DNA of 64,000 bases from Virgisporangium aurantiacum (GCF_016863635.1 NZ_BOPG01000011.1:1-64000), one strand, 5' to 3'; shown: positions 8,868 through 18,914, counted from the stretch's first letter. Numbers and translations: made by a program. Notes: generated by a model not told the origin, from the sequence alone.

Positions 8868-9055
8868 GTCGAGCGGCCGCGCGGCGGGCGGGCCGGCGCG
8901 ACGAGCCGGTCGGAGTCGTTCGCGACCGCCACCCGCGTCCTGGCCGCCTACGACCTCCTGACAACCGGCTGACCGTGGCCGGTCCCGGTGGTCCCGGGCA
9001 CGACGACGTCAGCGAGACTGGGAGCAATGCCGCTCTAACGACCTGGAGCTTTCCT

Positions 9056-10024
9056 ATGCCGCACGGGATCGTCCGCTGGTTCGACGCCGAACGGGGGTTC
9101 GGCTTCCTCGCGCCTGACGACGGATCACCAGACGTGTTCGTGCACGCCTCCGAGATCGTCGGGGACGGCGGCCCGACGGTGCTCCGCGAGGGCCAGGCCG
9201 TCGAGTTCGAGGCCGGCAAGAACGACCGCGGTCCCCAGGCGCTGCGCGTCCGCGTCACCGCCGAGCAGGCCGCCGGCGGAGCCGTGGGCCTGCTCGGAAC
9301 GGTCAACTGGTACGAGCCGACCAAGGGGTACGGGTTCGCCTCGCCGGACGGCGGCGGCCCCGACATCTTCGTGCACAGCTCGGCCATCGTGACCGGCGGT
9401 GTGGTCAGCGACGGGCAGCGGGTGGCCTTCGTCGTCGTCGAGGGCGAGCGCGGCCCGCAGGCCGCGCACGTGGTCCCGCTCGGTCCCGGGGCTGGCCTGT
9501 CCGCCGGGGCCGGCGGTGCCGACGGGGCGGACGGGGCGGACGGAACCGTCTCCTGGTACGACGAGGACAAGGGCTTCGGCTTTATCGTCCCCGACTCCGG
9601 CGGCGGGGACGTCTTCGTCCACGCCCGGTCCCTGGCTGAGGGCCTCACCTGGCTGACAGAGGGCGACCGCGTGGCGTACGAGGTGGTCAGCAGCGACAAG
9701 GGCCCGCAGGCACGCGACGTGCAGCTGGTCCGAGGGGCCGAGCCCGCACCGCCACCGCGACGCCCGGCACCGGCCGGGCCGGCACCCGCCAGGAGTAAGC
9801 CGCCGTCACGGGGCGTGCCCGCACGCGCGGGCCAGGGCGTCGTCGCACGTTACCACGGCGACCGCGGGTTCGGGTTCATCACCCCGGACGCCGGAGGTGA
9901 CGACCTGTTCGTCCACGTATCCGTGGTCGCCGGGTCGGAACCGCTGCAGCAGGGCGACCAGGTCCGGTACACGGTGCGTCAGAGCGACCGGGGCCCGCAG
10001 GCCGACCGCGTGGAGCGCCTCTGA
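9056..10024 (+). CDS. Protein of four tandem cold-shock domains
   Basis: 322 residues containing four complete cold-shock (OB-fold, nucleic-acid-binding) domains at about 1-68, 76-148, 163-230 and 258-322. Each has RNP1-type (RGFGFL, KGYGFA, KGFGFI, RGFGFI) and RNP2-type (DVFVHAS, DIFVHSS, DVFVHAR, DLFVHVS) motifs, and each ends in a (D/E)(R/K)GPQA signature. A Gly/Asp/Ala linker joins domains 2 and 3; a Pro/Ala/Arg-rich linker joins 3 and 4. The start is ATG 9056 after GGAG (9043-9046). Bacterial Csp proteins normally have a single 65-70-residue domain. The domains have diverged from one another, so this is not a recent array. It probably binds RNA or ssDNA with high avidity (inference). Confidence 0.88.
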   Translation: MPHGIVRWFDAERGFGFLAPDDGSPDVFVHASEIVGDGGPTVLREGQAVEFEAGKNDRGPQALRVRVTAEQAAGGAVGLLGTVNWYEPTKGYGFASPDGGGPDIFVHSSAIVTGGVVSDGQRVAFVVVEGERGPQAAHVVPLGPGAGLSAGAGGADGADGADGTVSWYDEDKGFGFIVPDSGGGDVFVHARSLAEGLTWLTEGDRVAYEVVSSDKGPQARDVQLVRGAEPAPPPRRPAPAGPAPARSKPPSRGVPARAGQGVVARYHGDRGFGFITPDAGGDDLFVHVSVVAGSEPLQQGDQVRYTVRQSDRGPQADRVERL

Positions 10025-10031
10025 GGCGCTC
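10013..10031 (+). terminator. Hairpin over the stop codon of the cold-shock gene
   Basis: GAGCGCCTC and GAGGCGCTC face each other around the stop codon with a single T between them, allowing a GC-rich stem of at least 7 bp. There is no U-tract, which is common in high-GC actinobacteria. Role as a terminator is inference. Confidence 0.4.
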
Positions 10032-10483
10032 CTACTCCCACTCGATGGTGCCCGGGGCTTGCTCGCGACGTGGCGCCAACGTAGCCGAAGACCGACCCGC
10101 CGAAGATTTACCCCTGGGGACAGCTACCCAAGCGCGGGGCCTCGTCTCCATGCCCTCGGCGACCTACAAGCCGAGCTGATTCGCACCCGGCCGAGGCCAA
10201 CCAGACGCGCCGAGCTCGAACGGAACGTCGATACAGTCGATGTTGAGTACCAGACGCGGGTCGCGCTCGATGCGACCATCCACCAAAGCGGCCAAACTCA
10301 CTCGCCGATCCCGACAACGTGATCTCGTATATCCACCGGCAGCTCAGACTGCATGCGGACAATAGCCCGAGGCGCCGTCACACATCTGCGATGAGCGTGC
10401 GGGCGAGAGGCGGACGTGGCCGATGAAGCGCCGCACGCGTAATGGCGATGCGCGCCGGGGTGATCCGCAGGACGATGTTGTTC
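10032..10483. other. No convincing gene
   Basis: Several short frames cross this stretch, but none has a family signature or a good ribosome binding site. A segment near 10306 (gatcccgacaacgtgatc) resembles one near 11527 (aatcccgacaatgtgatc), which may mark an old short duplication. Confidence 0.4.
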
Positions 10484-10804
10484 ATGGCCGAGCGAGTGAT
10501 GTTCGTACAGTTGAAAACCGGTCACAACACCGACAAAGGACCCGCTTGGATCAGCCGTGTGCGCTTCAACAAGAGTTGGAAGACGGCCTACTGGCACGGC
10601 AAGACCCTCCGTCGCTGGTCGGGCATGTTCGACGCCAATTTCTACGACGTCGAAACGCACGAGGAATACTGGCTCTCCGGGCCGCACCGTGACCAGGTCG
10701 ACACTCGCTACAGCAACATCCGACCCGAGATCGACGATGATATCCGTGAGGTATACGAAGCGTTCCTCCGCGGGGCACCCCTGCCGGGTCGGGAGCGCGG
10801 TTAG
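10484..10804 (+). CDS. Conserved hypothetical protein, about 106 residues
   Basis: The internal ATG 10484 gives a compact protein rich in aromatic and charged residues (MAERVMFVQLKTGHNTDKGP...), with clusters WISRVRFNKSWKTAYWHGKT and DDDIREVYEAFLRG. The sequence has the character of a real soluble, conserved actinobacterial small protein. I have an uncertain memory that similar short proteins are sometimes labelled as isoprenoid enzymes in databases; nothing visible here supports an enzymatic role. The frame is open 14 codons further upstream, but the extra residues look non-coding. No operon partner. Confidence 0.6.
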   Translation: MAERVMFVQLKTGHNTDKGPAWISRVRFNKSWKTAYWHGKTLRRWSGMFDANFYDVETHEEYWLSGPHRDQVDTRYSNIRPEIDDDIREVYEAFLRGAPLPGRERG

Positions 10805-10871
10805 CTCCCAGCGGTCCGTCGTTCATACCCGGCCCCGAGCTCGCCCGCTATGCCGATGAGCGCTTACGTGA

Positions 10872-11225
10872 TCAAGCGTTTCGAACATTAAAGAAGGTAA
10901 TCGAGTGTGTCCTCAAGTTCGAATCCGTCCGCGTGCACTCTCGACCGGAACCGCTCACCGGCGGCGGGTAATCTCTCCAAGCTGAACTTTCCACGCCGTT
11001 GTGGGCTCGGGTACCTCTCGCTCGTCTCGAACCAGGGCGCCGAGCCATCTGTAGCAGTTGAATCTGACCGCATTCGATCTGAAGCAACTGCCCGCGTTCG
11101 ACGTCTTCGATCGCCACCATGCGCATGCGGTCGGATTGCCGCCTTGCCGATATTCGCGATGTAAGGTCCCCCGCAAGTACAAGGAAGCCACCAAGCGCGG
11201 TCGCGATCAACGGCGTAGGGTCCAC
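10872..11225 (-). CDS. Hypothetical membrane-anchored protein, possibly frameshifted
   Basis: GTG 11225 follows GAGGAAA at good spacing on the minus strand. The first 50 residues look coding: an N-terminal membrane anchor (LIATALGGFLVLAGDLTSRI) and a charged helix (RMRMVAIEDVERGQLLQIEC). After about residue 60 the composition turns Arg/Ser-rich and low-quality, suggesting the true frame is left. I cannot assign a family. Confidence 0.35.
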   Translation of the reverse strand: MDPTPLIATALGGFLVLAGDLTSRISARRQSDRMRMVAIEDVERGQLLQIECGQIQLLQMARRPGSRRARGTRAHNGVESSAWRDYPPPVSGSGRECTRTDSNLRTHSITFFNVRNA

Positions 11226-11587
11226 TACTATTTCCTCGCTTCCGGTCTGTAAATAATCGAACGGACAGGTGCGGCCCGGACATGCCGCTGTTGTTGTGTC
11301 GAAGGCGGTTTGTTGCCGGCGCCGTATCGGGCGCGGAACGCCCCATCGTCGCTCGGCGAAGTCGCGGTCTGTGGGTCGGGACCTGACGCTGGCGGCGCTG
11401 GCGATGCTGGAGCATATGCGCGACCGGGTCCGGCTGCGAAGTCGCCCTTCTGCCGCCAGCCCCCGAACGGATCCACGACCTGGTCCCCGATCTACATGTC
11501 CTGAGCCTGGCCACTCAGCGTCTCCGCCAATCCCGACAATGTGATCCGCGATGCCGGTGGCGCTTGCGGCCGGGAGCACTACAAACG

Positions 11588-12391
11588 TCAGGAGACGGTG
11601 TCGGCCCAACGCTGATCGGCCGTCCGCGGCGCTCCCACTCCCGCGTTTTGAAGGGACGTGTATGCCCGCGTAACGTCGTCCGGTACGTCTACGTGGGCGA
11701 TGAATCCCTGCCCGGCCGGGCCGTATCCGTTGGCGTCGTCGGTGAGTCGGGGGATCTCGCCGATCAGGAGGGAGATGTACCGGTCCATCGGCCACATACC
11801 GTCGAGCGGGGTCCGGAAACCGAGTTCGCCGTCGACCAGTTCGACATGGGTCCGGTGCGCGGCGAAGTTTACGACCCGAGCGTCAGGAGCGTGCAGGCGG
11901 AATCCGGCGTCCATGCGCTGCTGCATCGACGCGTCCTGGATGATCAGGATGCGTCGCCACGGGATGTCAAAGGCCTCGAGCAATTCCAGGGCGTTGCGGA
12001 CGTTGCTGCCACAGTTCGTGGATTCGTATTCCAGCAGGTCGGCGCGAACTCCGTACCGTTCGGCGAGGTAGCGGTCGAAGAGAGCGGCCTCGGTATGGTC
12101 GGCCACGTCGTCCCAGCCCATACGGTGGCGCATCGCGGCGCGCAGGACGTCGGTGGAATGGCCCTGGCCGCCGACGATCATGAAATGGGTGGCGAGGTCG
12201 TCGGCGATGGCCCGGGCGAACAGGTCGCCGCCGGCGAGAATGCTGCCACCGAAGAGAATCCCGACGTCGACCCGTCCACCCGCCGCCTCCTCGACCACAA
12301 GGCGGCTCAACGTGCCGACGTCACGCCGCGCGCAGAAGTCGACGAGGGTGTTGAGCTGCGCGGCGACGGAAACTTCCACGCTGAGGAGCAT
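11588..12391 (-). CDS. YdcF/ElyC-like (DUF218) family protein
   Basis: About 267 residues. The frame shows the DUF218 pattern: a glycine-rich strand (VGILFGGSILAGGDLFARAI), FMIVGGQGHSTDVLR, the YESTNCGSNVRNALELLEAF segment that corresponds to the conserved S.T..N loop, and ILIIQDASMQQRMDAGFR. No signal peptide, so it is probably cytoplasmic like YdcF. The start is uncertain; ATG 12391 is the first start after which the family pattern begins. Members bind nucleotide-like ligands or act in envelope processes. The role here is unknown. Confidence 0.72.
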   Translation of the reverse strand: MLLSVEVSVAAQLNTLVDFCARRDVGTLSRLVVEEAAGGRVDVGILFGGSILAGGDLFARAIADDLATHFMIVGGQGHSTDVLRAAMRHRMGWDDVADHTEAALFDRYLAERYGVRADLLEYESTNCGSNVRNALELLEAFDIPWRRILIIQDASMQQRMDAGFRLHAPDARVVNFAAHRTHVELVDGELGFRTPLDGMWPMDRYISLLIGEIPRLTDDANGYGPAGQGFIAHVDVPDDVTRAYTSLQNAGVGAPRTADQRWADTVS

Positions 12392-12703
12392 GGCGGTCGG
12401 GACTGCGGGTTGACAACGGTGAAGCCGCACTTGCCGGTGACACGGATCGCGACACGATTGCCCGAATGGCGACGCGCGTCCTGATCCCGTGCGCGGATCG
12501 TCAACCGTCTTGGCGAGAGGGCTTTCCGACAACGTCCCGGAGCGAACGTAGCCACATCGAGGCGTCCGGATCTGCCGCCGGTCGTGCTTATGTCTGACTC
12601 GCAGCTTGATGACACACGGTAGCCGGTTGCGGCTGGCAGGGCGTCCGACGATCTTTGTCGCCGGGCTTGTCCGTTGGTCGGGTCGGTGTCGTAGGGTGCG
12701 CGG
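12392..12703. other. Divergent intergenic region, no gene seen
   Basis: About 310 bp between the minus-strand YdcF-like gene and the plus-strand DUF2199-like gene. It should hold both promoters. I see no clear hexamers or repeats. Confidence 0.4.
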
Positions 12704-13572
12704 ATGCCAGATCATGTTCCGGGTTGTTCCTGTTGCGGTGCGCCGCTGGATCCGGTTGACCTGGACATTCGCTTCAAGTTTCCGGATCCGGTGCGCGAGT
12801 CGTCGGAGATCGGAACTTTCAGCAGGCCGACGGTGTCGGCGCGTTCGTCCGTTGCCTGATGCCGGTACGGCTGACCGGGCCCGGGATGGTCACCTACTCG
12901 GTGTGGCTGAAAGTGCATCCCGACGACCTAGGGCAGGCGCGCGCGGCCTGGGAGACGTCCGCTTACGCCGAACTCAGGCTGCACGGTGTGATAGCCAACG
13001 CGGTCCTGCCCTGGCCCGAGGTGTTCGATGAACCGGCCCGGGCCGAGGTCCGCGATACCGGCAGCCTGCCGTACCTGATCGGCGCCGAGGGCACGGTACT
13101 GTCCCGGGTCCTCAGTCAGCAGTGGGACCGCGATGACGTGTTGGGCTGTAACCGCGATCCGTTGCCCGTCTCGATCCGGCAGCCGGTCACCGCGGAGTGG
13201 TCGGTAGAGCGCACCGTCGGTCTGGCGCTTCGGGTTTCCGACGGCCTCATGATCTTCGCCGGGCCGGGTCGGACCGTTCATCTCGAACCCTTCAACACGC
13301 CGACTGCGGCCAGCGCGGAAGACGTGATCGCAACGATGATCGAGGGTGCGCCGCCGCCCGACGGTGAACTCTTCGAACGCGACGGCCCCCTGTTCCGCCG
13401 GGCGTTCTGGCTCGCCGCCACCGTGAACGGTCGACCGCAGCACGAGTTCTACGGCCACGTCGCGGCGCCCGGCGCCGTGCTCGCGGTCACGTGCATGTAC
13501 GACGACCGGCAAGACGCGCGCTGGGCCACGAACGTCTGGCGATCCGCGCGCTGCCACCAGCCATCGAGCTAA
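12704..13572 (+). pseudogene. DUF2199-like gene, frameshifted near 12820
   Basis: ATG 12704 opens a frame with an N-terminal CSCCG motif and LDIRFKFPDPVRESSEIGTF, typical of DUF2199. It stops early at 12857. The other frame carries the remainder: ADGVGAFVRCLMPVRLTGPG, VTYSVWLKVHPDDL (the usual 'vWv.v' segment), then a C-terminal domain ending WRSARCHQ. Restoring one C at about 12820 joins both into about 290 residues. DUF2199 proteins often occur beside immunity-type genes. As sequenced only a 51-residue stub or a truncated product could be made. Confidence 0.68.
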
Positions 13573-13679
13573 CCCGACAACCCGGGCCCAATCAGCCTGC
13601 CCTTAGACGCCAAGGTGGCCGTAGCGCGCAATCTTGGAATCCGCTTCTGCCGCAGATCGCTCGTTACGCGGCGTGGGAG

Positions 13680-14419
13680 ATGCCGCTCGTGTGGACGGCT
13701 TGGCCAGGGACGGTGTCGCACGTGCGATGTGGTGAGATCAGGTTCGTGCAGTGGAACGCGGCGGCGTACGAGGTGCTTGGCGGGGCGGACACCGAGCCGC
13801 CAGCGGGGCGTTCCGATCTCGTCGATGACCGGAACGTGCCTGGTGGCGGTCGGCTGCCGGCGGCTGTCCGGGAGTGGTTCGTTCGGGGCGGCGCGGCCCG
13901 ACTCGCCGCGATCAGCGCCAACATGATCACCCGGGCCGACGATCTCTCATCGGGGACGGTGGACCGGTTCGTGAGGGCCGGCTCCGTGCTGTTGGAGACC
14001 GACAGCCAGCATTCCTGTCGATGGGTTGTCGCGGCCTCCGGCACGGACGACGACCCGCCTGTCTATCTCATCGATCCGGACGACGAGGCTTGCCTGACCC
14101 GGACGTGGTACGCGGACAGGTTCTCCGACTACACCTACGCCCATTCCTGGGACGCACAACTGTGGCGCGCCGACCCGCTCACCGACTTCGACCATCCACT
14201 CGCTCCGGCCGCGCTCGGCACGCTGACCAGCCGCCTCACCGCGCTGCCAACCACCTACGGCTGGGCCATGAACCAGGACTGCGACGCCGTGTACCGCTTC
14301 GAAGGGGCCGCGCGGGTCGCCATCGCCGTCAGCGCACAGACCGCAGTGTGGACAGCCATCGCCGCACCGGACCTCCCGACGGTCACGCCCTGGCCCACCT
14401 CATCGGCGCCAACCCATAG
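13680..14419 (+). pseudogene. SMI1/KNR4 (SUKH)-like protein, probable 3' frameshift
   Basis: From ATG 13680 the frame encodes about 230 residues with SUKH-like features: LPAAVREWFVRGGAARLA near residue 60, a 'PPVYLIDPDDE' strand and YADRFSDYTYAHSWDAQLW near the middle. After AIAAPDLP the composition becomes Pro/Ser noise, while the +1 frame gives a natural ending HALAHLIGANP then stop at 14417-14419. One missing base near 14380-14390 would explain this. SUKH proteins are typical immunity proteins of polymorphic toxin systems, but also occur in other roles. Confidence 0.5.
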
Positions 14420-14537
14420 CACCGCCGCGCCCGGGGCCTCGCGCAACGCACACATCTGGCCGCCGATGGTGCGCAGCCGGGTCGCTCACAACGCGTTCCA
14501 ACCCCCGATTCGAGACTGCATGGCTAGACCAACTCCA

Positions 14538-14681
14538 GGACGATGGGTGGCACGTGACGAGCAAGTCCTCCAGGCGTCGAACGGTCGCCTCATAGCCCAG
14601 CGCGGCCCTGGACAACCCGGAGTTGAGCCACCTCAACACCCACCCGTCCGCCGGCGTGCCGAAGCCGCCACGGAGGATGTC
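14538..14681 (-). pseudogene. Barstar-like fragment
   Basis: A minus-strand stretch encodes about 48 residues matching the barstar (ribonuclease inhibitor) pattern: DILRGGFGTPADGWVLRWLN, LSRAALGYEATVRRLE and a trailing CHP. Neither the N-terminal part nor the C-terminal 'PTVFDWLV'-type end is found in the same or neighbouring frames. Barstar-like proteins neutralise barnase-type RNases. With the adjacent SUKH-like and DUF2199-like remnants it looks like part of a decayed immunity locus. Confidence 0.5.
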
Positions 14682-15042
14682 GTTGGTCGGCGCCGCCCGG
14701 TCAGCCGGGGACCGCTGACCGCACGATCGCCTCGGCCAACGCCCGCACCGCCTTCTCGTCGACCGCCGCCGGCGGCGCACTGACCAATGAGAAAGCGCAC
14801 CCCCGCCGTCGCGTCGGACAGGCGCACTACCGCGGCCTCCAGCGCGGGGCGGCGCAGGCTCCGACAGGAGATGGAAGCCGTTGTAACGGAATCGGCCGGA
14901 CTTCTGGTGCCGGGGATGTGGACAAGGTTGAGCTTCTCGAGAAGGGCGAAACTCGGCTTGCCGGGCTGAAGGTCGACAACCGCGTGCGCCCAGGAAACCC
15001 ATCGGGATTGCCTGGGCACCTGCCGTCGACGGGGGGTCGGTT
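14682..15042. other. Eroded stretch without an intact gene
   Basis: On the minus strand one frame ends with VDEKAVRALAEAIVRSAV then stop (about 14715-14790), which looks like the tail of a lost regulator or immunity gene. The rest has no recognisable coding pattern. Confidence 0.3.
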
Positions 15043-18000
15043 CTAGGCGATTTCGTACGCGCGAATGATCGTCTGCGTGACCGTGTTGCCGGCCGTGTCG
15101 GTCGACGCGGCCCGTAGTGACACATAACCAGTCCGCGCCGGGTGCTTCAGGGTCACCACGCCATTCTGGGCCGACCCGGTGACAGGAGCTCTGGTCCAGG
15201 TCGTGCCGTCGTCGTAGGAGACCTCGACGGTCAGCGTTCTGGCCTTGCCCGCGGCCGAACCGGGCTGCTGCTGCACCGTCACCGGTACCGTCCAGACTCG
15301 TCCTGCCGGGGCGGTGTTGGTGTCGCTGACCGGCGGTGCGAACCGCACGGCCGACAGGGCGAGCGGTCTTGCTGGGCCGGCCGGTGTGGCACCGGAGCGG
15401 AAGGTCCACTCGGCTTTGACGGTTGTCGACAGCCGGTTCGGCGCGCCCCGGGTCGCCTCGACCCGTAGTGTGTACGGCGCTTCGGCGGCGGGTAGGCCGG
15501 TCACGTTCACGCTGGTGTATGGCGCGTCGGCCACTACCCGGCCGGCCTGTTCGAGGACAAGCCGGCCGGCGAAGTTCGTCGTGTTGCCGGACCAGTCGCC
15601 GGCTGACGAGACCATCCCTGGGCTGAGGAGAAGGGTGTCACCGGAGCGTTCGACCTTGTTGATGCCCCCGAAGCCGGGACCGAACGCCGCCAGGTTGATC
15701 CGTTCGCTCGTGGTCCTGCCGGTCGGGAACCGGGTCGGTGAAGACCCTTGCCGACTTCCGCCGGAGATGAACCCGCCTTCGAGGAATTCCCGGCTCCAGG
15801 AAACCGTCGGCGGCATGGCGTAGTACTCCGTGCGCTTGCCGGGCAGTGCCACCGGCAGGAGCGTCGCCCAGGACACGGGTCCGTCCTTGACGTGCGCGTA
15901 CGCACCCGCGTTGCCCGTGGCGACACCCTGGCCCGCGTAGGCCGCCTCCACTCTGGCCAACTCCCCGTCGGTGAACCGCTTGACGAATCCGCTGGGGGCG
16001 TGTCCGGTGGTCGGTGCCACCGTGTTGTACACGTACGGGCTGGGCGTGGTCGGGTCCTGCCCCGGCCTCTGCTTGAAGTGACCGGTGAACATCGTGGACA
16101 GTTCCGGCAGCCGCTCGGTCGGATCCGGCTGGCCGACGTACAGGTTGTCGAAGGTCCCGTCGAGCACCGTGTACTGGAACTCCCACCCGGCGCCGGTGAC
16201 ATGGAGGTCGACCGCGCCCAGCGTCGGCACGGCGTCGGCGGCCGGCACCGTCAGCGAGATCGGCCTGGCCATCCGCGCGTCGAGCGTCACGGCCGTCGTC
16301 CGGTCGAGGGTGACCAGCGGGTCGACCACCACCGAGCGGGCGTCGCCGTCGTTGACGACACTCCAGACGCTGTACCGGCCCTTTGGCAACCGCAGGGCAC
16401 TCTTTTCGGCGGGATCGGGCCGCAGATATCCGCCGTTGTCGAGGTCCACCACGTACACCGATGCGTCGGCGGTGGGCTGGCCGGCGCGGTCGAGTCGGTC
16501 GATCGTCAGGTCGTAGCTCTCGGTCTCCCTGTCCACGGCGAACGGAGTGACCACCTGGACGTCGCCGGTCGTGGCGACCACATGACCGCCGTATCGGCCG
16601 TCGGGCACGTTTGTCCGGGTGTCGGAGGTCAGCGACACGCCGGCCGTGGCGCCGGCCGGGACGGTGACCTGGGTGGCTGACAAGCTGAAGAGCCCGGTCG
16701 GTGCGTCACCGGTGAGGCTGAGGTTCAACGTCACGTCGCTGGTGCCGACGTTGTGGTAGGTGAGGGTGCGGGTGTCTGGCCGGTCGTCGCCGTGCGGGTA
16801 CTGCTGGAGGCCGAAACTGATGCTCGCCGGGTCGGCGGTCACCGTCTGCGTGATGGCACGCGCCACGTCGACCCGTCCGGCACCTTGGTCGTAGACCGCG
16901 GCGGCGGCGTTCGGCTGCGCCGATCCCATCAGCGCGGCCTTCAGCTCGGCGGCCTTCCAGGTGGGGTGCTGCTGTGCCAGGATCGCCGCCGCGCCGGCCA
17001 CGTGTGGCGCCGCCATCGAGGTACCGGACATGGCCACGTGCAGCTGGCCGGCGGGAGCGCCCGCGGCGTCCGAGCTCAACGCGGCGGTGATCTCCACGCC
17101 GGGTGCGGTGATGTCGGGTTTGAGCGCGGAGTCGCCGAGGCGCGGGCCGCCAGCGGAGAACTCGGCCAGGGCACCGGCCGAGTCGACCGCGCCGACGGTG
17201 AGCGCGGCGTCCGCACTTCCAGGCGAGCTGATGCCCTCCTTCCGTTCATTGCCGGCGGAGACGACGAACAGAGTTCCGTAACGCGCCGTCAACTGTTCGA
17301 CGGCCGCCTCGATCGGATCATGGTCGGGAGTGTCGGTGTGGCCGAGGCTGAGGTTGACGATTTTCGCGTCGTGCTCGACGGCCCATTGCATGCCGGCCAG
17401 GATCGACGAGTCGAGGCAGCCCCACTCCTCGCAGGCCTTCGCCACGAGTAGCGAGGCCCCCGGCGCGACGCCCTTGTATCCGCCCGGCGCCCCGCCGGTG
17501 CCCGCGATCGTGGCCGCAACGTGGGTACCGTGGCCGGCCCGGTCGAGCGGGTCACCGTCTTCGGTGAAGGTCTCGCGGGCGACGACGCGTCCGGCGAGGT
17601 CCGGATGGTCGGCGTCGACGCCGGAGTCGACGACGGCCACCTTGACGCCGGTGCCGTCGAAGCCGGCAGCCCATGCGGCGGGAGCACCGATCTGCGGCAC
17701 GCTGCGGGTCAGCAGGGGCTTGCGTACACCGTCCAACCAGATCTTCGACGCCTGACCACCGCAGGCCGTGCCGTCCGCGCGAACACCGGCCGACATGCCC
17801 TGCCAAGCCGAAGCGAGGCCGGCCTTTGCAACCCGCATCGCCGTGCCGCCCGGAATTCCACGGATGCCGGTGGCCCCTGCGATGACCGAACGTGCGCCGG
17901 CTGCCGGGCCCGTGACCATCAGCGGAAGGTCGCCCCGCCGGTCGTCGTACCCGAACTCGATCAGTGCGGTGACGTCGAACAGGCGCTCGTCGACGCGGCA

Positions 18001-18324
18001 TGCCCGCAGCAGCGGTAGCACGTCGGAGGGCACCACACTCAGATGTCCGTCGGCGCGACTTGCGGTGAACGTGACGTGTCGCCGGCCCGGACCGGGTTCG
18101 ATGCTCGCCCGGTCCGGACCGGACACGATGACCTCGTCACCGGTGATCAGCGTAACGATGACGGGTTTCGATCCGCTGGCCGGCGCCACCGTGTACGGCG
18201 CCACCCTTGGCCACGCCGCGACGGGCCGGCTGCCGGCCGTCGCGACCGCGCCACCGGGGAGTGCCGAGGACGTGAGGACACCGCCCGCGAGCAGAACGCC
18301 GAGCAGGCGATCTCGAAATCTCAT
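15043..18324 (-). CDS. Secreted subtilisin-like serine peptidase (S8), 1093 residues
   Basis: A signal peptide (MRFRDRLLGVLLAGGVLTSS, cut near Ala30) and a propeptide-like region precede an S8 catalytic domain at about 210-490. Catalytic Asp233 lies in VAVVDSGVDADHPDL, His265 in GHGTHVAATIAG, oxyanion Asn359 in VVSAGNE and Ser436 in SGTSMAAPHVAG. Residues 490-1093 form beta-rich domains that end in an Ig-like module with 'GKARTLTVEVSYDDGTTW'. Similar 1,000-1,200-residue secreted S8 peptidases are common in actinobacteria and degrade extracellular protein. GGAG precedes the ATG at short spacing. The gene is open throughout and all catalytic residues are present. Confidence 0.93.
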   Translation of the reverse strand: MRFRDRLLGVLLAGGVLTSSALPGGAVATAGSRPVAAWPRVAPYTVAPASGSKPVIVTLITGDEVIVSGPDRASIEPGPGRRHVTFTASRADGHLSVVPSDVLPLLRACRVDERLFDVTALIEFGYDDRRGDLPLMVTGPAAGARSVIAGATGIRGIPGGTAMRVAKAGLASAWQGMSAGVRADGTACGGQASKIWLDGVRKPLLTRSVPQIGAPAAWAAGFDGTGVKVAVVDSGVDADHPDLAGRVVARETFTEDGDPLDRAGHGTHVAATIAGTGGAPGGYKGVAPGASLLVAKACEEWGCLDSSILAGMQWAVEHDAKIVNLSLGHTDTPDHDPIEAAVEQLTARYGTLFVVSAGNERKEGISSPGSADAALTVGAVDSAGALAEFSAGGPRLGDSALKPDITAPGVEITAALSSDAAGAPAGQLHVAMSGTSMAAPHVAGAAAILAQQHPTWKAAELKAALMGSAQPNAAAAVYDQGAGRVDVARAITQTVTADPASISFGLQQYPHGDDRPDTRTLTYHNVGTSDVTLNLSLTGDAPTGLFSLSATQVTVPAGATAGVSLTSDTRTNVPDGRYGGHVVATTGDVQVVTPFAVDRETESYDLTIDRLDRAGQPTADASVYVVDLDNGGYLRPDPAEKSALRLPKGRYSVWSVVNDGDARSVVVDPLVTLDRTTAVTLDARMARPISLTVPAADAVPTLGAVDLHVTGAGWEFQYTVLDGTFDNLYVGQPDPTERLPELSTMFTGHFKQRPGQDPTTPSPYVYNTVAPTTGHAPSGFVKRFTDGELARVEAAYAGQGVATGNAGAYAHVKDGPVSWATLLPVALPGKRTEYYAMPPTVSWSREFLEGGFISGGSRQGSSPTRFPTGRTTSERINLAAFGPGFGGINKVERSGDTLLLSPGMVSSAGDWSGNTTNFAGRLVLEQAGRVVADAPYTSVNVTGLPAAEAPYTLRVEATRGAPNRLSTTVKAEWTFRSGATPAGPARPLALSAVRFAPPVSDTNTAPAGRVWTVPVTVQQQPGSAAGKARTLTVEVSYDDGTTWTRAPVTGSAQNGVVTLKHPARTGYVSLRAASTDTAGNTVTQTIIRAYEIA

Positions 18325-18563
18325 CCGTACTCCAATTGATCGAGGACACGTTCGCTCTGGAAACCTCCTCTTCCGGCCAGTCTGTTGTGCGGCGGCAGCG
18401 CCTTGTTCAGCATTCGTAAATATGGACAGATCTCCATTGACCGTTCAATGATCTTCAGGTAGCGCCCGTCGAGTTCGGCGGCCGCCGCAGATTGGCGGTT
18501 CGACTCGGTCAACGGCGTGACGGCGCCGCCGCCGGGGTGAATCTCAGCCATCGCCTCCTCCAT

Positions 18564-18914
18564 CGCCCCCAGGCACCGGCCCGGTGATGGCCAGGGCGCC
18601 GCCAGGAGCGGCCGTCACCGCGTCCTACACCCGAAGCCCCGCGAGTTGGTCATTGCCGGCGGGGCCTCCTGCAGGGTCGGCACCGGCCGCCCGACCGGCT
18701 TCGTCCCCGATGTAGATCCGGCATTGCTGAAACGCGGGGATCGGCCGTGGTTCCCTGACCGGCCGCGTCGCGGCGGAAGAGGGATCTCCTTGCGACGCTG
18801 AACGGCGAGCGCCGCTCGCCCTACCTGGAGGTTTCAGAATCTGACGAGGCAATGGATAGGTCTGCTCACCCGAGGCGTCTGTATAGGTGATCGACGACCA
18901 AAGGGGCGGGTCGA
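18564..18914. other. Divergent intergenic region between protease and sigma-factor genes
   Basis: About 350 bp likely holding the sigma-factor promoter. I could not identify an ECF-type -35/-10 pair with confidence. An 80-codon minus-strand frame ends at the protease start just left of this region; see rejected items. Confidence 0.3.

Noticed and set aside
10298..10687. 129-codon minus-strand frame ending in DHVVGIGE, resembling DHIVGIGG in a second frame near 11515
   Set aside because: A short similarity of about eight residues is real but both frames lack other coding character and one overlaps the plus-strand gene at 10484.
11564..12484. 306-codon plus-strand frame
   Set aside because: Antisense of the YdcF-like gene, which shows DUF218 motifs on the minus strand.
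18321..18563. 80-codon minus-strand frame whose TGA overlaps the ATG of the S8 protease gene
   Set aside because: The ATGA overlap looks like coupling, but the sequence has no family signature or ribosome binding site and it lies where the protease promoter should be. Kept as an unlikely candidate only.
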